Part shown: positions 11,068 to 17,328 of the stretch, piece by piece
How the letters are laid out: every line of letters begins with the position of its first letter
Position numbering within the stretch: the first letter of the stretch is position 1
IMG/VR virus record: IMGVR_UViG_3300023223_000215
Coordinates: 1 to 38,566 of that record
Origin: a virus
Length of the DNA: 38,566 nt
Reading direction: 5' to 3' (one strand)
Notes under the pieces: model-generated
The model's input: only the letters and a program-made list of their open reading frames with translations
Database searches by the model: none
Told to the model about the DNA's origin: nothing
Translations under genes and position numbers: made by a program

Positions 11068-11280
11068 ATGATAGAAAAATGTAGCCCCGTAGAGATGCGT
11101 AAAAACTTAGAAGTAGTTGAGCAATTTAAAAGGGCCGGTATAGATTTTGTAGCTATTCCAGTTAGAGACTCTGCCCGTAAAGACGAGATGATTGCTCTTG
11201 GTAAAAAGATTCTCGAAGAAATGGCTGTATATGCAGAGTCAGTAATCAACCAAGAGGAAAGTATCAATGCAAGTGAGTAA
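11068..11280 (+). CDS. DUF1382-like protein, 70 aa
   Basis: SPVEMRKNLEVVEQFKRAGI then DFVAIPVRDSARKDEMIAL and a helical end. The S-P-V-x-x-R-K-x-L-E-V and G-I-x-F-V-x-I-P-V pattern matches a small lambda-family protein (DUF1382) of unknown role near the recombination genes. The C-terminus overlaps the next start and encodes EESIN, as does the following gene. Confidence 0.65.
   Translation: MIEKCSPVEMRKNLEVVEQFKRAGIDFVAIPVRDSARKDEMIALGKKILEEMAVYAESVINQEESINASE
11252..11269 (+). repeat. Duplicated 18-bp leader (second copy 11442-11459)
   Basis: AAGAGGAAAGTATCAATG is present before the genes at 11267 and 11457, carrying ribosome site and ATG. In both cases it also encodes EESIN at the end of the preceding protein, so it lies in the same frame. 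Confidence 0.7.
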
Positions 11281-11464
11281 GGAGAAATTAGAGGAACTGG
11301 CCGAACTTTCATTCGATGCGGGCAGGCAATCAGGATTACAGTGCTTTAAAGATGCTATAAATAAATCACTTGATTCGTCGCAGATGATTAGCCTTTTAAT
11401 GATGAATAAGATGTTATCCGATGCAATTTCACACTGTCAAAAAGAGGAAAGTATCAATGATTAA
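11267..11464 (+). CDS. Hypothetical helical protein, 65 aa
   Basis: MQVSKEKLEELAELSFDAGR, then CFKDAINKSLDSSQMISLLM and a helix to the end. The start overlaps the previous gene by 14 nt, with AGAGGAAAG as site. It resembles small helical phage proteins with a DAGRxSG motif; no family name is certain. Confidence 0.6.
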   Translation: MQVSKEKLEELAELSFDAGRQSGLQCFKDAINKSLDSSQMISLLMMNKMLSDAISHCQKEESIND

Positions 11465-11774
11465 ATCAATCACAATACTAGCTCTACTATCAATAACAGG
11501 ATGCGCCGGAACCTACTTCAACAATGCTAGCGTGTATGCCGGTATCGACAAGACGTTCATGGATAGCCCCTTCTGCTGGCCAACTGGCGGCGGTGACAAG
11601 AAACTAACCTCTAACATGGGTCTTAATCTGAATGTGTGGAGAAGCCCATCAGGCACGGTTAGCGTTAACAGTAGATGGACTCATCATAGTTGTGTATTTG
11701 CAGACGATGAGCCTCAGTATGATGGCATTGGATTGGGTATTGATTACAAGTTTTGGGTTAGGGGAATGAGATGA
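11457..11774 (+). CDS. Lipoprotein with beta-type mature domain, 105 aa
   Basis: MIKSITILALLSITGCAGTY is a lipoprotein signal peptide with lipobox ITG-C (Cys at residue 16); G at +3 after Cys does not signal inner-membrane retention, so outer-membrane sorting is likely. The mature part alternates polar and apolar residues (LNLNVWRSPSGTVSVNSRW, GLGIDYKFW) and ends in an aromatic residue pattern typical of strands. Phage lipoproteins in this position often alter receptors or block superinfection; that role is inferred. Start fixed by the duplicated leader. Confidence 0.7.
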   Translation: MIKSITILALLSITGCAGTYFNNASVYAGIDKTFMDSPFCWPTGGGDKKLTSNMGLNLNVWRSPSGTVSVNSRWTHHSCVFADDEPQYDGIGLGIDYKFWVRGMR

Positions 11775-11989
11775 TATGGCTTCGAGACAACAACACTCAC
11801 TGCGTGGCTAAGAAAATAGACTTAGTTGGTCAAGAGTTCACCCTAAAAGGTAGGGACTACGTTGTCACATGGAATACCTCTAGGCACATAAGAGCCACAC
11901 CATTGGATTGCCCAACTGGTTTAACATCGTGTGAGTTTATGGTCGATGAACTGGTCGGTAAGTGGAAACCAAAGAATAGCAGTAAGTAA
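11771..11989 (+). CDS. Hypothetical protein, 72 aa
   Basis: Overlaps the lipoprotein stop as ATGA. MIWLRDNNTHCVAKKIDLVG then GQEFTLKGRDYVVTWNTSRH suggests a small beta barrel; CPTGLTSCEFMVDEL follows. Cytosolic (no signal peptide). No family is recognised. Coupling to the lipoprotein suggests a related task, but this is not certain. Confidence 0.55.
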   Translation: MIWLRDNNTHCVAKKIDLVGQEFTLKGRDYVVTWNTSRHIRATPLDCPTGLTSCEFMVDELVGKWKPKNSSK

Positions 11990-12004
11990 TTAACGGAGAA
12001 TGAG

Positions 12005-12178
12005 ATGACTAGACGATACGAATTAAGAAGTGGAAAGTTTGGTATGTATTTTTACGACACTGAAAGCGTAGTGGACCTGTCCTTAGAGTCTGTTTTAGAA
12101 AAGCTTAATCGAAAGGAAGAGTATAAACAGCGATTAGCGGCAGCAAATAAAGGCCGTCATATAAACCGGACATTTTAA
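12005..12178 (+). CDS. Small protein, 57 aa
   Basis: MTRRYELRSGKFGMYFYDTE with a helix SLESVLEKLNRKEEYKQRLA and a basic tail. CGGAGA lies 8 nt before the ATG. No family is recognised. Confidence 0.55.
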   Translation: MTRRYELRSGKFGMYFYDTESVVDLSLESVLEKLNRKEEYKQRLAAANKGRHINRTF

Positions 12179-12244
12179 CACCATAAGCTCCAAGAGTAAT
12201 ACAGCGATCAAATAGCGAATTAGTACTAACACGGAGATTTAGAG

Positions 12245-12625
12245 ATGCCAGAAAAACTTGAAAATGTGAAGCTAAAAGTAGCCATAGGTATCGGGTATGG
12301 AGGCTGTATCGTTGAGATTTTAGAAGGCGAAGACAATATTAAAATTGACGCCAAAGAATATGGTGGGTCGCTGGATGACTTCTTTTATGAGGGGGCCGAA
12401 CCACCAAAAGAGCCAGGTATATACATATTTACTGGTGCCTCACATGGCATCCCAGGATCAGATGAGTTTCCACGGTATCATGGTGCTTTTGAGCTGGATA
12501 ACACGAGCCCAGAAATAGAAGGCACCTTCCCAGTCGTTCTGTATTTGGGTAGCGAAGAAGATCGCGAAGAGTTGATACAGGCTGTCATGGAAGTTAAACC
12601 AAACATGAAATCAAGGAAGCTATAG
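12245..12625 (+). CDS. Hypothetical acidic protein, 126 aa
   Basis: MPEKLENVKLKVAIGIGYGG then acidic DDFFYEGAEPPKEPGIYIFT, GASHGIPGSDEFPRYHGAFE and a helical end. The PPKEPGIYIF strand followed by H-G-x-P resembles other uncharacterised phage proteins with a PGIY motif. CGGAGA precedes the start. Function unknown. Confidence 0.6.
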   Translation: MPEKLENVKLKVAIGIGYGGCIVEILEGEDNIKIDAKEYGGSLDDFFYEGAEPPKEPGIYIFTGASHGIPGSDEFPRYHGAFELDNTSPEIEGTFPVVLYLGSEEDREELIQAVMEVKPNMKSRKL

Positions 12626-12637
12626 CGGCTTTGTACA

Positions 12638-12652
12638 AATTGAGATAAGGAG
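12638..12652 (+). repeat. Duplicated 15-bp leader (second copy 12883-12897)
   Basis: AATTGAGATAAGGAG occurs before the gene at 12660 and again before the two-codon ATG-AAG-TAA element at 12907. Confidence 0.65.
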
Positions 12653-12659
12653 ATTAGAA

Positions 12660-12869
12660 ATGGTGTATGCAGACGATGCTGACGAACGTGCATATTGTCG
12701 CGGCCAACGCCACCACTACCAAGTGACAGAAATAGAGACTAATTGGGAGATTATGGGCTCAAAGACTCATGACAGGATTAGCTCAGTATGTACTGAATGT
12801 GGCGATAAAAGACTTGATTGGTGGAGCAAGACAGAGAATACGGTCATTGGTCAAACCTTCCGCGATTAA
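12660..12869 (+). CDS. Small zinc-binding-type protein, 69 aa
   Basis: MVYADDADERAYCRGQRHHY with CxxC later (VCTECGDKRLDWW). One Cys and two His near residues 13-19 plus CxxC near 44-47 could form one zinc site. AAGGAG before the ATG. No family is recognised. Confidence 0.6.
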   Translation: MVYADDADERAYCRGQRHHYQVTEIETNWEIMGSKTHDRISSVCTECGDKRLDWWSKTENTVIGQTFRD

Positions 12870-12906
12870 CGCATAAATGTAAAATTGAGATAAGGAGGAA
12901 ACGCCT

Positions 12907-12915
12907 ATGAAGTAA
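12907..12915 (+). other. Two-codon minigene ATG-AAG-TAA after a strong ribosome site
   Basis: TAAGGAGGAA lies just before ATG AAG TAA, and the TAA overlaps ATG TAA, a start-stop. It resembles the bar minigenes of lambda, which stall ribosomes and release peptidyl-tRNA. It could also be the relic of a lost gene that kept its copied leader. Confidence 0.4.
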
Positions 12916-12946
12916 TGTAAATCAATCTAAATTAGTACTGTGAGTA

Positions 12947-12974
12947 ACTAGCCTGCTGTAGTGTGCGGGCTAGT
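12947..12974 (+). other. 9-bp hairpin in the 12870-13014 spacer
   Basis: ACTAGCCTG pairs with CGGGCTAGT around a 10-nt loop. No U-run follows, so it is more likely a processing or regulatory hairpin than a terminator. Confidence 0.45.
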
Positions 12975-12982
12975 CTAAATAA

Positions 12983-13018
12983 ATGATTGAGGTGGTGTGT
13001 ACTAAAGACAAATTATGA
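12983..13018 (+). CDS. Possible 11-aa leader peptide
   Basis: MIEVVCTKDKL ends in the ATGA that starts the next gene, which lacks a ribosome site of its own close to the ATG. Translation of this leader could bring ribosomes to 13015. No ribosome site is visible for the leader itself. Confidence 0.25.
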   Translation: MIEVVCTKDKL

Positions 13019-13212
13019 TTAAAACATTACATACATTTACTGAAAGACATGTAGATAGGCACGACAGAATGGTTATTCTCGCATACAAGAATGGTCGTGC
13101 TCACGAATTTAAACGCATACCACGAGACTGGTGTCGCCAGCCTTATATAGAAAGTAGCATCATGTGTGCCAATAGCGAGATAAGATGGATAATTGAGTGC
13201 ATGGTTAAATAA
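13015..13212 (+). CDS. Hypothetical protein, 65 aa
   Basis: MIKTLHTFTERHVDRHDRMV, then ILAYKNGRAHEFKRIPRDWC. It is rich in His and Arg with two Cys. It begins with the ATGA overlap of an 11-codon frame. No family is recognised. Confidence 0.55.
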   Translation: MIKTLHTFTERHVDRHDRMVILAYKNGRAHEFKRIPRDWCRQPYIESSIMCANSEIRWIIECMVK

Positions 13213-13233
13213 TCACTACTAAGGAGAACAGAT

Positions 13234-13374
13234 GTGAAATACCAGGGCGAGTCTACATTGCATTATAACATTCGAGCGTTTTTAGAAGTACTCACAGGAA
13301 CTATTTTTATAATTGCAATTACAACAGGACCGGCTTTCATTTTCTATTGGGATCAATGGAGTTTTCCACATTGA
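13234..13374 (+). CDS. Small membrane protein, 46 aa, GTG start
   Basis: GTG at 13234 follows AAGGAG at 8-9 nt; the overlapping ATG two bases earlier is followed by a stop. The protein has one long apolar helix, FLEVLTGTIFIIAITTGPAF then IFYW, and a short polar end. Function unknown. Confidence 0.6.
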   Translation: MKYQGESTLHYNIRAFLEVLTGTIFIIAITTGPAFIFYWDQWSFPH

Positions 13375-13390
13375 TTAAGGAATATATGAA

Positions 13391-13714
13391 GTGAGCGAAT
13401 ATAAATTACTACCGTGCCCATTCTGTGGGACGGATGATGACCTACATGTTCATGATAAGTTTTTCGTGTCGTGCGCTAACTGTGGGGCAACATGTGGATC
13501 AGACTGTAAGCCAGCTGCACAGCAAGTTGAAATATGGAATGACCGCAGTAGAAGCGAAGAGTCAAGGTTAAGACGAGAACGTGACCTACTGGGCGAGGCA
13601 CTGGGTAAAATTCTCGTTGCGTCGGGTATGATTAATCCTGATATGGTCTTGACCGGGCCACACCTACTGCAATTTGGTGCTGAATACTTGGAGCATTTAA
13701 ATGAGAAAAGTTAG
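13391..13714 (+). CDS. Lar-family zinc-ribbon protein, 107 aa, GTG start
   Basis: MSEYKLLPCPFCGTDDDLHV, then VSCANCGATCGSDC and VEIWNDRS: the classic LLPCPFCG ... CxxCGA ... W-N-R layout of Lar restriction-alleviation-like proteins (first 55 residues). The C-terminal half is a helix (ESRLRRERDLLGEALGKILV) not usual in Lar. It is the second such ribbon in this genome. AAGGA is before the GTG. Confidence 0.7.
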   Translation: MSEYKLLPCPFCGTDDDLHVHDKFFVSCANCGATCGSDCKPAAQQVEIWNDRSRSEESRLRRERDLLGEALGKILVASGMINPDMVLTGPHLLQFGAEYLEHLNEKS

Positions 13715-13937
13715 CTTAAATATTGAGGAACAAAAGGCAATTGCCTCTTTAGAAAGGTTGGCTAAAAAGTGGCCGAAGTCACTAATGCTGTTTTCGTGGT
13801 CGGGATCATTGACTGTTCTTAAAAACGATGAACACGGTTTTAAGTGTGATGTTGGATGCATACCTGGAATATCCAACGATGGCGGCGATCCCAGCGATGA
13901 CGAAATAGATCAAAACGCTACTGTAACCTATCTATGA
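13701..13937 (+). CDS. Hypothetical protein, 78 aa
   Basis: Overlaps the Lar-like gene by 14 nt. MRKVSLNIEEQKAIASLERL then AKKWPKSLMLFSWSGSLTVL and an acidic end. The LERLAKKWPKSLMLFSWSGSL segment is recognisable from other phage proteins of unknown function. Stop overlaps the next ATG. Confidence 0.6.
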   Translation: MRKVSLNIEEQKAIASLERLAKKWPKSLMLFSWSGSLTVLKNDEHGFKCDVGCIPGISNDGGDPSDDEIDQNATVTYL

Positions 13938-14047
13938 TCCCAACCTATAAAATCTACTGGCTACGCAAGCCACACTGCGACAAGGCCAAAAAGGTTAAGG
14001 TGGTCGGCGGTGGAATAGCTTATGTCTGCAGGCACACAATTACATAA
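13934..14047 (+). CDS. Small basic protein, 37 aa
   Basis: ATGA overlap with the previous gene. MIPTYKIYWLRKPHCDKAKK then VKVVGGGIAYVCRHTIT. Two Cys and two His could bind a metal. It closes the early/middle gene block. Confidence 0.5.
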   Translation: MIPTYKIYWLRKPHCDKAKKVKVVGGGIAYVCRHTIT

Positions 14048-14056
14048 CAAATAGGT

Positions 14057-14062
14057 TATAAT
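14057..14062 (+). promoter_or_regulatory. Candidate -10 box before the late block
   Basis: A perfect TATAAT lies before the gene at 14070, but no good -35 is found, so it may need an activator or not be used. Confidence 0.3.
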
Positions 14063-14069
14063 ATGCTCT

Positions 14070-14294
14070 ATGCACGATCCCCTCGAACTAAAGACGAATA
14101 AAGAACTTTCCATCGTGGAGGATCAATTCCTGTCTAAAGAGTGGGTAGATAGGGAAAAAATACCGACTTACGACTATAATCTCAACGGCGATACAATCAA
14201 GATTGCAAAGTTTGACGGAGAATATTATTTAATGCGCAGAACCACTAAAGTTGTCGGCGGTCCTATTGACGTATTAGAGTCGGGGAGAAGTTAA
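14070..14294 (+). CDS. Hypothetical protein, 74 aa
   Basis: MHDPLELKTNKELSIVEDQF, then KIPTYDYNLNGDTIKIAKFD and YYLMRRTTKVVGGP. The stop overlaps the next ATG as TAATG, so it is coupled to the beta-helix protein. No clear ribosome site for its own ATG. Function unknown. Confidence 0.5.
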   Translation: MHDPLELKTNKELSIVEDQFLSKEWVDREKIPTYDYNLNGDTIKIAKFDGEYYLMRRTTKVVGGPIDVLESGRS

Positions 14295-16030
14295 TGGCAC
14301 TATTCACCTTTGTACTAACTGGAGATTTCGAAGCGGATTCAACGTGGGATGTTGGTTCTGGATTTCCTGGCGCTACCGATACATTTATAATCGATATTCC
14401 GGGAACTGTTACAGTCTCTACGGTATTAGCTGCTGCCACCAGCGGCCAGATAGGCGGCACTGATGTGTCAAACGTAGGTAAATTAACTATAGCGGATGGG
14501 GGGAAACTTACCTTAAATGCTGATCTAACCTTAAACAACTGGAACCATTTACAAATAGACGGAGGCGGTGAACTAGACATAGACGGCAACGATGTCATCA
14601 CCACCTCTAATACACCCGGCGCTCACATACTCGACATAGTAGGGACCGCTATTAATCGTGCAAAGGTGTCATCAAGCACAGTGGGTGTCGGCGATTTTAA
14701 ACGGTCCACGGGCGGAGGAATGGCGTCCCTCATAACTGTGAATTTCAATGACTTTTCTGGCTGTGGAAAGATAAAGTTAGGCGATAATATTTTTGAAGGG
14801 CATAAGCTTGACATCAGGAATACTGTTTTTGTGGGATGTGATGAGCCCTTTCTTGGAGGATTCCAGCATGGAAACAATGATTACATACTCAGCGGTATAG
14901 ACATTAGAGACGATAGATCTACAACAGCAAACGTCGGAATAATAGAGCGTACAGACGGCCTAGCCGCGACAGGAACCGGCACACAGTTGATTGAAAAAAT
15001 AACAGCGGTAGCCAATACAGCGAGTGTTTTCCGATGGAATGTGAAAGGTATTAACCGGTCTAAGATTGTGACAGACAGGATCGTACATTCTTCTGTTACA
15101 GGTCGAGGTTATACGGTTCTAGACTCATTCTTCCGATTAAAATCCACTTCTGCCGCCATACTGGACAACGCTAGGTTTGATATCTTGCAGGATAGTTATG
15201 TATTTGCAGATGGAGACAACCCGCACGGTGTTGGTGCTGCTGAAAACCTAGTAAACGGCGTGATAGAGGCTACTTACACTGTTGCCTTCACTGACAATGG
15301 TGATCATTACATTCTTAATACTAGCTTTGACGAAACAGCAACCGGCGTACTGATCTTAGAGGAGAAGTCCGGCGTATTCTTTAATGCCTTGAGCGCTGCA
15401 ATGGCGTCTAATTACGTGATGAATCATTGTACTATGGTGGGCAATTACAATGCCACTTATGGATCGATTGCAAGAACAGAGGCAGGCGGCAGCTATACCG
15501 GAACATTTAGCGTACAGTCAAACCTTACTGTCAGTAACCTTGCTAGCGCTAGAGGGTTTAATCTACTCACCGGCGGTGATGACCAAGTAACACTGATGGA
15601 CTTTAACGCTTGGGTTGATGTGACTGATCAGTATTCAGGCGTCACCAGTGCAACTAAGACCCCTGGCGTGACAGTTGGATACGGCGGTAATGACTTTAAC
15701 GGCATCGATCCTAATTTCGTAGACAGCACAAGAAATCTTGCGAAATGGGCCGGTACTGTAACGGCGAGTGCAACTGCCGATTCTGCTGTCGAACACTTAC
15801 TTAAGATTAACGGGTATAATGAAACCTCAAAGACTCAGGTTCCTGACGATATTATCTCAGAGGTTCCAAAAGACGCCACGGATTACGTAAGGGCTGGATA
15901 TGCCCCGACAAACATCTTGTATCAAGGCACGGCACATGATGGTGGAGACGTAGGGGCGATTGCTGTTGTAGCGGCTGGAGGTGATATAATCAACAATAGA
16001 ATATCAATCGGAATAGGTATAGGAATATGA
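14294..16030 (+). CDS. Beta-helix surface or virion protein, 578 aa
   Basis: MALFTFVLTGDFEADSTWDV leads into short repeating strands (KLTIADGGKLTLNADLTLNN, HLQIDGGGELDIDGND) typical of right-handed beta-helix proteins (pectate-lyase-like), through to about residue 470. The end SIGIGIGI is a glycine/isoleucine ladder; I know similar endings in phage structural proteins. There is no signal peptide. Its place just before the terminase genes, in the late direction, suggests a virion component such as a head fibre or a second adsorption protein, but no P22 counterpart exists at this position. Confidence 0.6.
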   Translation: MALFTFVLTGDFEADSTWDVGSGFPGATDTFIIDIPGTVTVSTVLAAATSGQIGGTDVSNVGKLTIADGGKLTLNADLTLNNWNHLQIDGGGELDIDGNDVITTSNTPGAHILDIVGTAINRAKVSSSTVGVGDFKRSTGGGMASLITVNFNDFSGCGKIKLGDNIFEGHKLDIRNTVFVGCDEPFLGGFQHGNNDYILSGIDIRDDRSTTANVGIIERTDGLAATGTGTQLIEKITAVANTASVFRWNVKGINRSKIVTDRIVHSSVTGRGYTVLDSFFRLKSTSAAILDNARFDILQDSYVFADGDNPHGVGAAENLVNGVIEATYTVAFTDNGDHYILNTSFDETATGVLILEEKSGVFFNALSAAMASNYVMNHCTMVGNYNATYGSIARTEAGGSYTGTFSVQSNLTVSNLASARGFNLLTGGDDQVTLMDFNAWVDVTDQYSGVTSATKTPGVTVGYGGNDFNGIDPNFVDSTRNLAKWAGTVTASATADSAVEHLLKINGYNETSKTQVPDDIISEVPKDATDYVRAGYAPTNILYQGTAHDGGDVGAIAVVAAGGDIINNRISIGIGIGI

Positions 16031-16272
16031 GCTTTATAGAGAACACAGCAAAAGATGCTTTTACCATCACGCCGAGTGCATCAGAATTCAATGTACGCGC
16101 CCAGGCAATTTATGTTGGTGGCGCTGGTGATATAACGTTAACCACAGAGGCAGGCAATTCTGTCACTTTTGTTGCTGTAATTGCTGGGTCTATTTTGCCA
16201 ATAAGCGCGGTGGCTGTTACAGCGGCTACAGCGACTAATTTACTTGGTCTTATTCCAAGAGAATTAGGGTAA
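16027..16272 (+). CDS. Small beta-rich protein, possible virion decoration, 81 aa
   Basis: AQAIYVGGAGDITLTTEAGN then VTFVAVIAGSILPISAVAV and ATATNLLGLI. The pattern Y-V-G-G-x-G-D ... V-T-F ... I-L-P-I ... T-N-L-x-x-L is common in small phage structural proteins found beside tail or head genes. It overlaps the beta-helix gene as ATGA, which suggests the two proteins work together. Confidence 0.6.
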   Translation: MSFIENTAKDAFTITPSASEFNVRAQAIYVGGAGDITLTTEAGNSVTFVAVIAGSILPISAVAVTAATATNLLGLIPRELG

Positions 16273-16277
16273 ATAAC

Positions 16278-16487
16278 GTGAACACAGAATGCCCAAGATG
16301 CCCAGGAGAACTCGTTGAAACAGAATTAGGCATTGTCATCGCCCCTCTAACTGACCACCCACCCCCAAAGGAGCGTCACTGTAACCAATGCGGCTACATC
16401 GTCATTGGCGATGATATTAACGGCAGGCGCGTTGAAGGCATCGAAGAAATATGTCATCCTCAGCGTAACAGAGTAAGTAATCACTAA
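16278..16487 (+). CDS. Zinc-ribbon-like protein, 69 aa, GTG start
   Basis: MNTECPRCPGELVETELGIV then ERHCNQCGYIVIGDDINGRR: two CxxC motifs about 30 residues apart form a treble-clef or ribbon site. The ribosome site is weak. Function unknown. Confidence 0.5.
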   Translation: MNTECPRCPGELVETELGIVIAPLTDHPPPKERHCNQCGYIVIGDDINGRRVEGIEEICHPQRNRVSNH

Positions 16488-16500
16488 CATAGAGGTGATC

Positions 16501-16590
16501 ATGGCACATAAACAGAAACCCAAGCGCGGACAAAGAGCAAACACTCATAAGGCCAACAAGAGTAAACGTATTAAGAAGAGGTCTCGTTGA
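16501..16590 (+). CDS. Very basic peptide, 29 aa
   Basis: MAHKQKPKRGQRANTHKANK and KSKRIKKRSR: nearly half Lys/Arg, with no acidic residue. An almost perfect ribosome site (GAGGTGATC) precedes the ATG, and the TGA overlaps the next ATG. It may bind nucleic acid, for example during packaging, but no family is known to me. Confidence 0.55.
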   Translation: MAHKQKPKRGQRANTHKANKSKRIKKRSR

Positions 16591-16826
16591 TGAAAGAAGA
16601 AGAGAAATACAGGTTCGAGTATGGCGCGCAGATTGCCAAGCCGATGCAGTGTGGGACTATTGTTGCTTCTGAGCCTGAAAAGGATACTTGGAAAGACCAT
16701 CTAAGAGCGATTGGAATACCTGTATCTGTGTTTATTATTTTAGCGGTTGTTGATCCTAGAGTAGCACTAATGATAGCTGGCATCGGGTCTGGCATATGGC
16801 TAGCTACTTACTGCTTCTACCGATGA
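16590..16826 (+). CDS. Small membrane protein, 78 aa
   Basis: ATG at 16590 (TGATG overlap) is preferred to TTG at 16587. MKEEEKYRFEYGAQIAKPMQ is cytosolic; two adjacent membrane helices follow (IGIPVSVFIILAVVDPRVAL and MIAGIGSGIWLATYCFY). Function unknown; it lies directly before TerS. Confidence 0.55.
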   Translation: MKEEEKYRFEYGAQIAKPMQCGTIVASEPEKDTWKDHLRAIGIPVSVFIILAVVDPRVALMIAGIGSGIWLATYCFYR

Positions 16827-16836
16827 GGAATAATTA

Positions 16837-17328
16837 ATGGCAGGACTAACAGATAAGCAGCAGAAATTCTGTGAAGAGTACATGATAGATCTCAATGCTA
16901 CTCAGGCTGCTATACGTGCCGGATACAAGGAACATTCTGCAACTGCCATTGGCTGCGAGAACCTAGGAAAACCAGATATATCTAATCGAATCGCTGAGCT
17001 TAGGCTTGAGCAGACAGATAGGACCGGAATAACTGCTGATAGCATCCTTTTAAGACTCAATCAGGTGGCTGATAGGTGTATGCAGGCAGAGCCCGTTATG
17101 GAGTTCGACCATGACGATAAATGCATGGTTGAAACAGGTGAATATAAATTTGAGCACTCAGGAGCAAACAAAGCGCTTGAGCTGCTAGGTAAGAACAAGG
17201 GATTGTTCGTTGAAAAGAGAGAGCTCAGTGGACCCGATGGCGGCCCTATTCAAACACAATCAGCTGTCATAGCGACTGAAATGGACCCCGCCCAGGCTGC
17301 GGAGATATACGCCGAACTTATGAAATGA
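16837..17328 (+). CDS. terS: Terminase small subunit
   Basis: MAGLTDKQQKFCEEYMIDLN then ATQAAIRAGYKEHSATAIGC and LGKPDISNRIAELR: the N-terminal helix-turn-helix of the Terminase_2 family, which binds the pac/cos site and regulates the large subunit. The 163-aa length equals that of P22 gp3 (162). The C-terminal part should oligomerise. The TGA overlaps the TerL start as ATGA, so the two are produced in step. Confidence 0.88.
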   Translation: MAGLTDKQQKFCEEYMIDLNATQAAIRAGYKEHSATAIGCENLGKPDISNRIAELRLEQTDRTGITADSILLRLNQVADRCMQAEPVMEFDHDDKCMVETGEYKFEHSGANKALELLGKNKGLFVEKRELSGPDGGPIQTQSAVIATEMDPAQAAEIYAELMK

